From contig DATIPO010000105.1 in NCBI GenBank assembly GCA_035471925.1, forward strand, positions 1 to 64,000: a DNA stretch of 64,000 bases, in the 5' to 3' direction. The notes below the pieces were generated by a model. The model saw only the letters and a list, made by a program, of their open reading frames with translations. It did not search any database and was not told the DNA's origin. This document shows, one piece after another, positions 43,059-52,495 of the stretch. Positions within the stretch are counted from its first letter, which is position 1. Every line of letters starts with the position of its first letter. Made by a program: the position numbers and the translations under genes. Origin of the DNA: JANQFM01 sp035471925. GTDB taxonomy: Bacteria; Acidobacteriota; UBA6911; RPQK01; DATIPO01.

Positions 43059-44468
43059 CTAAAAGAGCTCGAATTTGATCGTCAGGAAGCGGCGCGGATT
43101 CTGGCGGAAGTCGTAGATCAGCTTGACCAGCTCGCTGGAGAGTTCGTTGACGTTCTGATAGAGCTGCTCGTCCTTGGCCAGTCGGCCCAGGGTGCCGCGT
43201 CCCTGCTCAACGTCCTCCAAAATGGTGGAGAGGCGGTCGATGGAATCCCGCAGGTCGGTGTAGAGCTTTTCGTCTTTGGACAGCTTGCCCAGGGTGCCCT
43301 CGCCGCGCTCGATGCGTCCCGTGACCTCCTGCATGCTGGCCATCATTTTGTCGATCTTGTCGTAGAGTTCGCGCTGCTTGATGAGCAGGCCGATGGTCCC
43401 CTGCCCTTCCTCGATCGACTTGACCACCTTGTCGACGTCGTCCACCGTCGTCACCAGCCGGTCGTGCAGCTTGGGATCTTGAATGAGGGTGGGGATGGTG
43501 CCCTTGCCCTCGGTCACCTCGCGCAGCATGCGGGCTGCTTCGGCGGCAGCCTGTTGGGCCGTTTCTACGGCCGCGTTGAGGTTGTTGTAGAAGGAGGGGT
43601 CGTTGAAGAAGCGGCCCACCGAGCCTTCGCCCTCTTCGAACTGGTCGATCAGCTCCACCAAACGGCCCGAGAGCAGCTCGAAGTTGGCCAGCACGTCGTT
43701 GGCTCCGGTGATCAGTTCCTGGAAGCCCGACTGGGTCTCGCCGGTGATGACCACGACCTCGCGCTCATCGTCGCTGAAGAAAGTGGATTCAACGAGTTCG
43801 GTGACCACCGGAGGCGGCTGGTTGGTGCGTCCCAGCGAGATTTCGATGTACTTGTCGCCCAGCAGTCCGACGTTGCCCAGGGAGATGCTGCTGTCATTGC
43901 GGATCCAGTCGCGGTAGCGGTTGGTGATCTGCATGTAGACGGCGATGTTCTGGATCTGGGCGTGGGCCCGCTCGATATCTTCCGTGGTGCGGTCCAACTG
44001 CTCCTGCAACCGTTCCAGCCTGCCCTGGGCATCCTGCAGCCGCTGCTGGGCCTGAGCGGCGGCCTCCGAGTCGGCACCCGCATCGGCCACCGCGGCCTGA
44101 TAGTCGGCTTCAAGCCGGGAGACGTTCTGCTGGCCGGCCCGCACCTGGTCGCGTAGCTGAGAGGTCTGGTTGTTGAGGACGTTGAGTCTTCCCATGGTCT
44201 CCTGATTGGTCTGGGTGTCGGGGATGACCCCAGCGGGAGACATTTCGACGCGGGTGATGTTGCCCACCTCGACGCCGCCCAGGCGCACGAGGTCCCCGGG
44301 CTTGAGTCCGGAGACGTTGTTGAGGTAGGTCTTGGCCATGAAGGTCTCTTCGAAAAGGCCCACTTGGGTGCCGATGGTGAAGATGGCCACGGCCAGAATG
44401 GCGCAGGCCACCACCACGAAGATGCCGACTCTCAACTCAGATAGTGTGGGGCGCCGTTTTCCTTCCAT
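43059..44468 (-). CDS. mlaD: MlaD-type MCE protein with long C-terminal repeats
   Basis: The 469-residue periplasmic lipid-binding subunit has one N-terminal membrane helix (about 12-33) and an MCE domain beginning TYLNNVSGLKPGDLVRLGG. The domain is interrupted at about residues 85-180 by a charged coiled coil (QQRLQDAQGRLERLQEQLD) before resuming with SLGNVGLLGDKYIEISLG. The C-terminal half holds five repeats of about 40 residues of the form EGxGTIGxLxxDxxLYxxL. Such C-terminal helices may form a tunnel or reach towards the outer membrane. It is the last of the mlaE-mlaF-mlaD operon. Confidence 0.88.
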   Translation of the reverse strand: MEGKRRPTLSELRVGIFVVVACAILAVAIFTIGTQVGLFEETFMAKTYLNNVSGLKPGDLVRLGGVEVGNITRVEMSPAGVIPDTQTNQETMGRLNVLNNQTSQLRDQVRAGQQNVSRLEADYQAAVADAGADSEAAAQAQQRLQDAQGRLERLQEQLDRTTEDIERAHAQIQNIAVYMQITNRYRDWIRNDSSISLGNVGLLGDKYIEISLGRTNQPPPVVTELVESTFFSDDEREVVVITGETQSGFQELITGANDVLANFELLSGRLVELIDQFEEGEGSVGRFFNDPSFYNNLNAAVETAQQAAAEAARMLREVTEGKGTIPTLIQDPKLHDRLVTTVDDVDKVVKSIEEGQGTIGLLIKQRELYDKIDKMMASMQEVTGRIERGEGTLGKLSKDEKLYTDLRDSIDRLSTILEDVEQGRGTLGRLAKDEQLYQNVNELSSELVKLIYDFRQNPRRFLTIKFELF

Positions 44469-44491
44469 TGCTTAACTTCCCTTCGTGGTCC

Positions 44492-45289
44492 TCAGTCGAG
44501 AAACTCCTTGACCCATTGGTCGTCGAATTCGCGTAGCTTTTCATCGGGCCCCTCGAAAATGACCCGGCCGTCTTTCAGCATGACGAAACGCGTGTTGATC
44601 AGGCAGAATTCTCCGTCCTCGCGCCGGAACCGGGTCTGGCCTTCATCGTCCACGGTGGCGATCTCACTGGCCAGGATCATGGCCGTGGTCAGGTCATGGG
44701 TGACCAGGATGGAGGTGACTCCCTCCAAGTCGCGCAGCTTCATGATCAGTTCCGAGATGGTGCGGCTGGTGATGGGATCCAATCCCGCGGTGGGCTCGTC
44801 GTAGAGCACGATGCGGGGCTTTCCCACCAGCGCCCGGGCGATGCCCACGCGGCGGCGCATCCCTCCCGAGAGCTCCGAGGGCATCATGTCGGCGGTGTGC
44901 TCGAGTCCCACGAAGCCCAGCACTTGGCGCACCATGGAATCGATCTCGTCGCGGGCGTAGCGGCTCTCTTCCAGCAAACGGTAGCCTACGTTCTGGCCCA
45001 CCGTCAGGAAGTCGAAGAGGGCGCCCTCCTGAAAAACCATGCCGATCTGCTTGCGCATGGGCATGAGATCGTCTTCGGTCACCTCGGTGATGTCCTCTCC
45101 GTCGACGTAGACCCGTCCCCGGTCGGGCTTGACCAGACCCAGCACCATCTTGAGTATGGTCGACTTGCCGGATCCTCCGCCGCCCAGGATGACCTTGGTC
45201 TCGGCTGGCTGAAGCGACATCGAGAAGTCGTCCAGCACGCGCTCTTGGCCGAAGGTCTTGGTGACGTTTTCGAAGCGGATCATGCTCAC
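44492..45289 (-). CDS. mlaF: ABC transporter ATPase, MlaF type
   Basis: The 265-residue ATPase energises phospholipid transport between the membranes. Walker A is GGGGSGKST, signature LSGGMRRRVGIAR, Walker B IVLYDEPTAGLDP, with a conserved H-loop VTHDL. The signature form LSGGMxxR is typical of Mce/Mla ATPases. It is 13 nt from mlaE and 23 nt from mlaD. No mlaB (STAS) gene is adjacent. Confidence 0.9.
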   Translation of the reverse strand: MSMIRFENVTKTFGQERVLDDFSMSLQPAETKVILGGGGSGKSTILKMVLGLVKPDRGRVYVDGEDITEVTEDDLMPMRKQIGMVFQEGALFDFLTVGQNVGYRLLEESRYARDEIDSMVRQVLGFVGLEHTADMMPSELSGGMRRRVGIARALVGKPRIVLYDEPTAGLDPITSRTISELIMKLRDLEGVTSILVTHDLTTAMILASEIATVDDEGQTRFRREDGEFCLINTRFVMLKDGRVIFEGPDEKLREFDDQWVKEFLD

Positions 45290-45302
45290 GTTTCCAGATC
45301 CC

Positions 45303-46061
45303 TCAATATCGCAGGTCCTGCAGCACCTTGGTGAGAAAGAAATCAGCCACGATCACCAAGATGGAGGCGGTGACCACGGCCCGGGTCGTCGCTTCGCCCA
45401 CGCCCCTGGTGCCGCCCGTCGTGCTGAGTCCGCGGTAGCAGCCCACCATGCCCACGATGAAGCCGAAAAAGATGGGCTTGACCAGTCCTTCCAGGGCGTC
45501 GTTGTAGTCAATGGCCCGCAAAGCCGTCGTCCAGTACAAGTTTGTGTTGAGATTCAGTTTGTAAAAAGACACGATCCATCCGCCCAAAAGCCCGAAAAGA
45601 TCGGCCAGCACGGTCAGCAAAGGCAGTGTCGTGACGCAAGCGATGACACGCGGCGTGACCAGCTTCTTGGAGGGATCGGTGCCCAGCGCGCGCATGGCGT
45701 CGACCTGTTCGGTAACCACCATCGATCCCAGTTGCGAGGCGATGCCTGAGCCCACGCGTCCAGCCACCATCAGAGCCGACAGGACGGGTCCCAACTCGCG
45801 GATCAGGGAAAGCGACACCAGTTGTCCGGTCAGGTTGACAGCTCCGAAGGCCTTGAGCGAATTGGCGCTCTGCAAGGCCAGAACGCCGCCGGTGAAGAAG
45901 CCCGTCAAAATGATGATGGCCAGCGACCCCACGCCGATGGCGTCCATTTGAATGAGCGTATCTTGAAAATAGCGCGGACTCCTGAAGAGGTTGGTTACGG
46001 CCCTCACGCTCAGCAACGTGAAGTTTTGGACCTCCTGCAGCGCTTTGTAAATGAAATCCAT
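45303..46061 (-). CDS. mlaE: ABC transporter permease, MlaE type
   Basis: The 252-residue permease has an N-terminal amphipathic segment and five membrane helices, with the family signatures RELGPVLSALMVAGRVGSGI and EQVDAMRALGTDP. It forms the inner-membrane core that binds MlaF and MlaD. It is first in the operon. MlaA and MlaC homologues are not in the window. Confidence 0.92.
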   Translation of the reverse strand: MDFIYKALQEVQNFTLLSVRAVTNLFRSPRYFQDTLIQMDAIGVGSLAIIILTGFFTGGVLALQSANSLKAFGAVNLTGQLVSLSLIRELGPVLSALMVAGRVGSGIASQLGSMVVTEQVDAMRALGTDPSKKLVTPRVIACVTTLPLLTVLADLFGLLGGWIVSFYKLNLNTNLYWTTALRAIDYNDALEGLVKPIFFGFIVGMVGCYRGLSTTGGTRGVGEATTRAVVTASILVIVADFFLTKVLQDLRY

Positions 46062-46486
46062 GTAAAAATCGTTCCCGGCCCTAGAGGCTCGTAGTCGGCA
46101 ACCTTAGCGTCTTTAAGAGATGTCGCAGGAGCGGCATTGTCGCATCCGATTCCAACCGCGACCCGGAAGCCGGTCCGACGCGCCTCAAAGAGTTTAGCAG
46201 ATGGCGGAATGGCGCAGGACGGCGCGAGTGAGGCTTTTGCAGTCCTGCCAGCAAAGACGGTATTCTGGAACGAGGGCAGAGGCTCAGCGAGCCGCCTGTA
46301 ACCGCCGACAGGATACGAGGCGCTGTCCATGCTTGCTAAACTGGACTTGTGTGTAAAGTTGTTGGCCACTTGGCAGCCTAGCGAGCTGCCTCAAGCCGCC
46401 GAGAGCATTGGGGGGCAACTGATCCTGGAGGCTGAGGCTTGACACGCGCGTGAACGTGTTGGCCGCCTAGTGGTCCTAGAGGAGAA
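46062..46486. other. Intergenic region between divergent mlaE and def
   Basis: This 425-nt region separates two divergent operons and must contain both promoters. TTGACA at 46441 lies before def but no matching -10 follows at 16-18 nt. Short frames have no recognisable motif. I found no repeat or RNA gene. Confidence 0.45.
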
Positions 46487-46996
46487 ATGATTCGCGAGAT
46501 CATCAAATACGGCCGGCCTGAGTTGGTGCGCCCCTCGGAAAAGGTTGACGAATTCGACGAGGATCTGCGCAGTCTGGCGTCCGACATGCTTGAAACGATG
46601 TATGACGCCGAAGGCGTGGGACTGGCGGCGCCGCAGGTGGCCATCAACAAGCGCCTGATCGTGGTGGACGTCACTTCAGGCCGCCAGGACGGAAACCAGT
46701 ACGTCCTGGTCAATCCCGAGATCGCGGACTCGGAGGGCTCCCAGGTGGGTGAGGAAGGCTGCCTCAGCATTCCAGGCTTCACCGCCAATGTGGAGCGTCC
46801 GCTGAGCGTCAAGATCAAGGCCCAGAGCCTGGAGGGCGAGCCGATCGAGATCGAGGCCGACGAATTCCTGGCCCGGGCCCTGTGTCATGAAATCGACCAC
46901 CTTGAAGGCATCCTCTACCTCGACCGCATTTCGCCTCTCAAGCGCCAGGTGATTAAGCGCAAGATCCGCAAGCTGATGAAATCGGGCGAATGGTAA
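46487..46996 (+). CDS. def: Peptide deformylase
   Basis: The 169-residue metalloenzyme removes the formyl group from new proteins. All three motifs are present: GVGLAAPQV, EEGCLSIPG with the metal Cys, and HEIDHLEG with the two His ligands and catalytic Glu. It is the first gene of a plus-strand housekeeping run and overlaps the next gene (ATG within its last codons). It and fmt, two genes on, are the usual formylation pair. Confidence 0.95.
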   Translation: MIREIIKYGRPELVRPSEKVDEFDEDLRSLASDMLETMYDAEGVGLAAPQVAINKRLIVVDVTSGRQDGNQYVLVNPEIADSEGSQVGEEGCLSIPGFTANVERPLSVKIKAQSLEGEPIEIEADEFLARALCHEIDHLEGILYLDRISPLKRQVIKRKIRKLMKSGEW

Positions 46997-47433
46997 AGCA
47001 CTTCCGCCAAGATCCCTGGTACAAAGACGGCCTGTGCTTTGAATGCACGCGCTGCGGCGACTGCTGCGGAGGCGAACCCGGCGTTGTCGTCGTCAACGCC
47101 CAGGAGATCGCGGTTCTGGCGCGGCGCCTGGGGGTGGAAGAGGACTTGTTCCGCCGCCGCTATGTGCGCCGTCTGGACGGCGGAGCTTTGAGCCTCAAAG
47201 AAAAAGACAACTACGACTGCGTCTTCTATCAACGGGACCAGGGTTGTTCGGTCTACAGTGACCGTCCCCGCCAGTGCCGCACTTGGCCGTTCTGGGGCAA
47301 GATCGTGGCCACCCGCCGCAGTTGGGAATGGACGGCCCGAAAGTGTCCGGGAATGAACCGGGGAGCGCGTCGTTCGCGTCGCGAGATCGAGGAATCGGCC
47401 GCCAACGACGGGACGCATGGAGGATGGGATTGA
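46990..47433 (+). CDS. YkgJ-family cysteine-cluster protein
   Basis: The 147-residue protein has a conserved cysteine pattern CFECTRCGDCC near the N-terminus and C-x9-C around CSVYSDRPRQCRTWPF, typical of YkgJ/UPF0153 proteins thought to bind an Fe-S cluster or zinc. Its function is unknown. It overlaps def by 7 nt and the fmt start, so it is translationally coupled between the deformylase and formyltransferase genes. Confidence 0.85.
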   Translation: MVKHFRQDPWYKDGLCFECTRCGDCCGGEPGVVVVNAQEIAVLARRLGVEEDLFRRRYVRRLDGGALSLKEKDNYDCVFYQRDQGCSVYSDRPRQCRTWPFWGKIVATRRSWEWTARKCPGMNRGARRSRREIEESAANDGTHGGWD

Positions 47434-48425
47434 GCATTCGAGTCGTCTTCTTGGGTACGCCGGAGTTTGCCGTGCCCACCTTGCGCGAGCTGCTGGCGGA
47501 CCCCCAGGTGGAAGTGACCGGCGTGGTGACGCAGCCCGACCGTCCCGCGGGGCGCGGACGCAAGCTGACACCCCCTCCCGTCAAGGTGTTGGCCCTTGAA
47601 CATGACCTGCCCGTCTACCAGACCCGTTCGCTGCGCAAAGACCCTCAGGCGCTGGCATGGATCCGGGAGCACCGTCCCGACGTCATGGTGGTGGCGGCCT
47701 TCGGCCAAATCCTGCCCCCCGAGTACTTCCGGCTCCCCCGTCACGGGACGCTCAACGTGCATGCCTCGCTGCTGCCCAAGTACCGCGGCGCTTCTCCCAT
47801 CGCCAAAGCCATCATGGAAGGCGAAAAGGAGACCGGAATCACCATCATGCGCATCGCCGCCGGACTCGATAGCGGCGACATGCTGACCCGATGCCGGGTC
47901 CCCATCCCCCAGAACATCACGCGGGGCGAACTGGAACCGATTCTGGCGGAAGAAGGTGCGCGGCTGCTCATCGAGACGCTGCCCAAGTGGATCGGGGGAG
48001 AGATCGATCCCCAGCCCCAGGACGATGACCAAGCCACCCTGGCACCCATGATGAAGAAGGCGGACGGCGTCGTCGACTGGAATGAGAGCGCGCGGCGGGT
48101 CCACGACCACATCCGGGCGCTCAACCCCTGGCCGGGAGGGCAGACCTTCTTTAGGGGCCAATTGCTCAAGCTGTGGGGCAGCCGCCTCGATGCCCACGAT
48201 TTCGAGGGCGTCCCGCCCCAGGGGTCGAGGGGCGAGCGAGCCCGTCCGGGCCAAATCACGGCCGTCACATCGGGCGGACTGAGCGTCCGCTGCGGGGACG
48301 GCCGGGACCTGCTGCTGACGGTCGTCCAGCCTCCAAACCGCAAGCGCTTGGCCGCCTATGACTTCGCCAACGGTTTCGCGGTGCATCCCGGCGAGGTGCT
48401 GGGAGAAGAAGAGCAGGCCTCGTAG
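47424..48425 (+). CDS. fmt: Methionyl-tRNA formyltransferase
   Basis: The 333-residue enzyme formylates initiator Met-tRNA. It begins RVVFLGTPEFAVPTL and has the folate-site motif HASLLPKYRGASPI with catalytic Asn/His, plus the C-terminal OB-like domain. Two starts are possible: ATG at 47424, directly after GGAGG and so too close, or TTG at 47430, six bases after it and overlapping the upstream stop codon. I keep the ATG but the TTG is attractive. It lies in def-ykgJ-fmt-rsmB. Confidence 0.93.
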   Translation: MGLSIRVVFLGTPEFAVPTLRELLADPQVEVTGVVTQPDRPAGRGRKLTPPPVKVLALEHDLPVYQTRSLRKDPQALAWIREHRPDVMVVAAFGQILPPEYFRLPRHGTLNVHASLLPKYRGASPIAKAIMEGEKETGITIMRIAAGLDSGDMLTRCRVPIPQNITRGELEPILAEEGARLLIETLPKWIGGEIDPQPQDDDQATLAPMMKKADGVVDWNESARRVHDHIRALNPWPGGQTFFRGQLLKLWGSRLDAHDFEGVPPQGSRGERARPGQITAVTSGGLSVRCGDGRDLLLTVVQPPNRKRLAAYDFANGFAVHPGEVLGEEEQAS

Positions 48426-48428
48426 CCC

Positions 48429-49733
48429 ATGCCGTCATCCTCTCCCCATCCCAAGGCGGCAGATCCGAGGACGGTTGCCGTGGTATTGCTGCGGCGGCTC
48501 TCTCGTCCCGGACACCACCTCGACGCCCTCAGCCGTCAGAGCGAGTTCCTGGCACTCGACCCGCGCCAGCGGCGCTTCGTGATGCAACTCGCCTACGGGG
48601 TGGAACGGCGGCGGGGAACGCTGGACTTCTACATAGCAGAGTTGTCCAAGCGTCCCTTGAACCGACTGGACGCCCCCGTGCTGTGGATTCTGCGTCTGGC
48701 CCTGTTCCAGATCGAGCATCTGCGGGTGCCCGCGCGAGCCGCCGTCCACGAAGCCGTGGAATCCTGCCGCCGGCTGGGCGTCACTTCGGCCGGCGGCTTC
48801 GTCAATGCCCTCTTGCGGCGATTTCTGCGCTCTAAACCGGAACTGCCCCAGGGTTCCGAGGCGTCCGCGCTGGCAGTGCGCACAAGCCATCCCGAGTGGC
48901 TGGCCAGACGTTACCTCGAGCGCTACGGCTGCCCGGAGGCGGAAGCCCTGCTGGAGGCCAACAACCAGCCTCCCCGGCCCTGCTTCTGGGTCAATACCCG
49001 CCGCCAGTCCCTTGAGGAAATGTCGCGCCTGCTGCGGGAAGCCGACATCGACTCGCGCCCCTGGCCTGGACTCAGCCAAGCCCTGGAGGCTGACAGCGCT
49101 CTGGCGGCACATGCCCTGTCGCGCCAGGGCCGAGGCTTCTTCATGGACGCCGGGAGCCAAGCCGTCCTGGAAGACCTCGACCTGGACGGATGCAGCCTGC
49201 TGGCCGACGTCTGCTCGGCCCCCGGAAGCAAGGCTTTCCTGCTGGCCTCGCGCCTGCCCCAGAAGGCCCGTCTGCTGGCCTTTGACCGCTCACTGAGGCG
49301 CCTGCGCGAAGCCCGCCGACGGCAAGGGGAGCTGGGGCTGGGCCGCATGTCTTTTCTGCAAGCCGACTGGGAACAATCCTCGTGCCTGGCCCCCCGCTGC
49401 CATCTGGTCCTGGCCGACGTGCCTTGCAGCGGCTTGGGGACGCTGCGCTCCAACCCCGACATCCGCTGGAAGTTCCAAGAGGACGGCCTGACCCGCCTGC
49501 ACGGCCGCCAGATCGCCATCCTGGAGCACGCTTACGCAGCAACAGCGCCCGGCGGACGTCTGCTCTATGTCACCTGCTCATCCGAGCCCGAGGAAAACCA
49601 GCATGTCGTGGAGGCTTTTCTCACGCGCCATGTGCGAGCTCGCCTTGAGGAACCTTGGCGCCTTTCCATGCAGGCGGAGCGCCCCGGCGACATCTTCTTC
49701 TCAGCCCTGCTGACCAAGCCTTCCCCGCAATAG
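48429..49733 (+). CDS. rsmB: 16S rRNA m5C967 methyltransferase RsmB
   Basis: The 434-residue protein joins an N-terminal NusB-like RNA-binding domain (about 15-140) to a SAM methyltransferase domain. The two cysteines of the RNA m5C class are present: DVPCSGLGTLRSNPDIRW (motif IV) and YVTCSSEPEEN (motif VI). The position after fmt is conserved in many bacteria, which supports RsmB over other NOL1/NOP2/Sun members. It starts 4 nt after fmt stops. Confidence 0.93.
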   Translation: MPSSSPHPKAADPRTVAVVLLRRLSRPGHHLDALSRQSEFLALDPRQRRFVMQLAYGVERRRGTLDFYIAELSKRPLNRLDAPVLWILRLALFQIEHLRVPARAAVHEAVESCRRLGVTSAGGFVNALLRRFLRSKPELPQGSEASALAVRTSHPEWLARRYLERYGCPEAEALLEANNQPPRPCFWVNTRRQSLEEMSRLLREADIDSRPWPGLSQALEADSALAAHALSRQGRGFFMDAGSQAVLEDLDLDGCSLLADVCSAPGSKAFLLASRLPQKARLLAFDRSLRRLREARRRQGELGLGRMSFLQADWEQSSCLAPRCHLVLADVPCSGLGTLRSNPDIRWKFQEDGLTRLHGRQIAILEHAYAATAPGGRLLYVTCSSEPEENQHVVEAFLTRHVRARLEEPWRLSMQAERPGDIFFSALLTKPSPQ

Positions 49734-49752
49734 CTGTGATAAGCTTTGGGCC

Positions 49753-50703
49753 ATGCCGGACAGGGGAGACAAGGAAGACCGGCCTCAAGAACAAGAGGCC
49801 CCTCAACGGCCGGTCGCGGAGGCATCTGATCAAGCGGATCTGAACACGGCGGCGGACACTCAAAAGACCGGCGCTGCTTCCGCTCGTGAAGGGAAAGCCG
49901 CCGCTTCCAGGGACTCATCCCGAGGACGCCAGGGATGGAGTGCGCGCTCTCTCACACCCGAGGCCAGGCGCGAATTGGGACGCAAGTTCCTGACCATCGG
50001 ACGCATGGCTCTGCTGGCCGGCATCCTGGTGGCCGTGGGCTTGGTCAGCGGCATCATCGGAATGCAGTTGGCCATCCGCGGAGACGACGTGGCCACGCCC
50101 GACCTTGTGGGCCAGCCCCTCGACGAGGCCGAGTCCAGCCTGCAGGATTCGCATTTGCAGATGGCGGTCATCTCCCGGCACTACGACGATTCGGCGGAGG
50201 AAGGCTCCATCATCTCCCAGACGCCCTCGCCGGGAACGCGGGTCAAGCCAGGCCAAAAGGTGCGCGTAATCGTCTCCCGAGGCGTCCGCAAGGAACCTGT
50301 CCCCAACTTGCTGGGCGAAACACTGCGTTCGGCCGGCGCCAAGTTGGTGGAGACCGACTACCGCTTGGGCGCGGTCAGCGAGATCCTCATGCAGAACGTC
50401 GAGGACGGCCAAGTCGTCAAGCAGTACCCTGAACCCGGATCGGAGAAATCGGGCGGTACCCAGATCGACCTGCTGGTGGCCCGCCGGACGCCCCCCTCCT
50501 TCGTCATGCCCGACATTCTTGGAGAGCGGTTGAGCAATGTGCTGCTGGTCTTCGAGCGGCGCGGCATGAGCGTTGGGGAGATCCGTTACCGTCCTCAGAG
50601 AGGTGCCCGCAGGGGCACTATCCTGCGGCAGTATCCCGAACCTGGCGGACGCCTCAAGGCGACCGACCGCATCAACGTGGAGGTGGCCAGCCGATGGCGC
50701 TAA
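49753..50703 (+). CDS. PASTA-domain membrane protein without kinase domain
   Basis: The 316-residue protein has a charged, probably disordered cytosolic N-terminus (1-85), one membrane helix (about 88-112) and three extracytoplasmic PASTA repeats (about 115-316), each with a P-D/N-L-G-x2 start and Q-x-P-x-P-G core. PASTA domains bind peptidoglycan-related ligands. In Firmicutes the PASTA kinase PrkC sits at this very place, between rsmB and rpe; here the kinase domain is missing. It may act as a wall sensor or scaffold. Its stop overlaps the rpe start by 10 nt. Confidence 0.88.
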   Translation: MPDRGDKEDRPQEQEAPQRPVAEASDQADLNTAADTQKTGAASAREGKAAASRDSSRGRQGWSARSLTPEARRELGRKFLTIGRMALLAGILVAVGLVSGIIGMQLAIRGDDVATPDLVGQPLDEAESSLQDSHLQMAVISRHYDDSAEEGSIISQTPSPGTRVKPGQKVRVIVSRGVRKEPVPNLLGETLRSAGAKLVETDYRLGAVSEILMQNVEDGQVVKQYPEPGSEKSGGTQIDLLVARRTPPSFVMPDILGERLSNVLLVFERRGMSVGEIRYRPQRGARRGTILRQYPEPGGRLKATDRINVEVASRWR

Positions 50704-51365
50704 TCGCTCCTTCCATCCTGTCGGCCGATTTCACCCGGCTGGGACGCGACGTTGAGTCGGTGCGTCAAGCCGGTGCGCGCATGCTCCATTTCGACGTGAT
50801 GGACGGACATTTCGTGCCCGAGATCACCATCGGACTCCCGGTGCTGCGCTCGCTGCGCGCCAAGACGCGGCTCAAGATCGACGTCCACCTCATGATCTCC
50901 AATCCCGACAGCATGGCCGAGGCCTACGCTGAGGCCGGAGCCGACATGGTGAGCGTCCACTTTGAAGCCGCCACCCACCTCGATCGCCTGATGGAGGCCC
51001 TGCGCTCCAAAGGAGCTCGGGCTGGAGTGGCGCTGAACCCCCATACCCCCGTCTCCGTCTTAGAAGATGTGTTGCCGAAATGCGACTTTGTGGTCGTCAT
51101 GTCGGTCAATCCAGGGTATGCTGGACAGCCCTTTATTCCCTACAGCTTTGAAAAAATTCAAAAATTGAGGACAATGGTAGGGAAGCGGGGCCTGAAAACC
51201 AAAATTGAGATCGACGGCGGCATAGGCCCTGACAATGTCGCCCAGGCTGCCCAGGCCGGAGCCGACTGGATCGTTTCCGGGTCGGCCGTCTTTGGCAGCG
51301 ACGATCCAAAGGAAACTTTCGCGACCATGCAGCGGCGCGCTGAAACCAGCGTCGCCCCTATATAA
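50694..51365 (+). CDS. rpe: Ribulose-phosphate 3-epimerase
   Basis: The 223-residue TIM-barrel enzyme interconverts ribulose-5-phosphate and xylulose-5-phosphate. Motifs APSILSADF, HFDVMDGHFVP with a metal His and catalytic Asp, MSVNPGYAGQPF, and IDGGIGPDN with the second Asp are all present. It overlaps the PASTA gene and is part of the conserved def-to-rpe run. Confidence 0.95.
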   Translation: MALIAPSILSADFTRLGRDVESVRQAGARMLHFDVMDGHFVPEITIGLPVLRSLRAKTRLKIDVHLMISNPDSMAEAYAEAGADMVSVHFEAATHLDRLMEALRSKGARAGVALNPHTPVSVLEDVLPKCDFVVVMSVNPGYAGQPFIPYSFEKIQKLRTMVGKRGLKTKIEIDGGIGPDNVAQAAQAGADWIVSGSAVFGSDDPKETFATMQRRAETSVAPI

Positions 51366-51468
51366 TGATTGAATGACCGCTTGACTGACGATGGCAGGCA
51401 GCTTTCTTTCCATCCGTCCGCCGCATGCGGAGAGAACTCAAGCAATGCGGCAGAAAAGAGAGTGCACA

Positions 51469-52491
51469 ATGATGCAAAACCATAAACGACTGATCGGCAT
51501 GATTCTGATTCTGCTGGCCGCCCTCCTGGCCGCGGGATGCGGTCAGAAGAGCGCCAACTTGCAGGAAGACGCGGTGGCGCCCGACAAGACCCTGTATGAG
51601 AACGGCGTCAAGTTTCTCAAGAAAAACCAGTACATCAAGGCGCGTCTCTCCTTTCAGACTCTCATCAATACCTATCCGGACAGCGAGTATACGCCCAGCG
51701 CCTATCTGGCCATCGCCAATTCCTACTACGATGAAGGCACCACCGAGGCCCTGCTGCAGGCGGAAAGCCACTACAAGGACTTCATTATCTATTTTCCGAC
51801 TCATGAGATGGCCGACGACGCCCAGCTCAAGGTGGCAGCCGTCAACTACAAGCTCATGAACACGCCTGACCGCGATCCTACCTACACCCGCAAGGCCAAT
51901 CAGGAACTGGAGAAGTTCATGCGCGATTACCCGGACAGCGAAATGGCCCCCACGGCCCGCGAAGCGCTGATCCAGGTCAAGGAGAATCAGGCCAAGGGGA
52001 TCCAGGGCGTGGCCAACTTCTACTGGAAGCGCGAGAGCCTCCCTGCCGCTGAAAGCCGCTACAAGGAAGTCATCGAGAAGTTCCCCGAGTTCAGCGAATT
52101 GGACCTTTCCCTCTACCGCCTGGCCGACACCTTGATGCAGATGGACCGCGCCGAGGAAGCCTCGGTCTATCTTTCTCAGATCGCACGCGAATTCCCCTTT
52201 TCCGACTTTCACAACAATGCCGTGGAGAAGCTGGAGCTGCTGGAAAAGCCGGTGCCGGAAATCGACCAATCAGCAGCCGAACGGCGGCGGGCCAACTTGA
52301 TCGCCCAGCAAGACGACGGTTCTCTGCTCAACCCGCTCGATCTGATCAAAAAGATCTTTACGGGACGGGCCGACCTCTACGAAGTGGCCCGCAAGCAGGC
52401 CGAAGAACGCCGCATGCTCCAGCAGGAGACCGCCGCCAACGGTGAGAGCGCTTCCACCAACGGCAACAACAAACAGGAAGGCAACCGCTAG
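51469..52491 (+). CDS. bamD: Outer-membrane assembly lipoprotein BamD
   Basis: The 340-residue lipoprotein is a core partner of BamA in beta-barrel assembly. A type II signal peptide ends in the lipobox LLAAGC, followed by tetratricopeptide repeats (about 40-270), the first matching YENGVKFLKKNQYIKARLSF. The C-terminus is Gln/Glu- and Asn-rich and longer than in E. coli (245 residues). Start at 51469 (MMQN) gives the best signal peptide; 51445 is an alternative. Its presence confirms a diderm cell. Confidence 0.85.
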   Translation: MMQNHKRLIGMILILLAALLAAGCGQKSANLQEDAVAPDKTLYENGVKFLKKNQYIKARLSFQTLINTYPDSEYTPSAYLAIANSYYDEGTTEALLQAESHYKDFIIYFPTHEMADDAQLKVAAVNYKLMNTPDRDPTYTRKANQELEKFMRDYPDSEMAPTAREALIQVKENQAKGIQGVANFYWKRESLPAAESRYKEVIEKFPEFSELDLSLYRLADTLMQMDRAEEASVYLSQIAREFPFSDFHNNAVEKLELLEKPVPEIDQSAAERRRANLIAQQDDGSLLNPLDLIKKIFTGRADLYEVARKQAEERRMLQQETAANGESASTNGNNKQEGNR

Positions 52492-52495
52492 ATCT

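Noticed and set aside
46439..46486. TTGACA before def as a full promoter
   Set aside because: No acceptable -10 hexamer lies 16-18 nt downstream.
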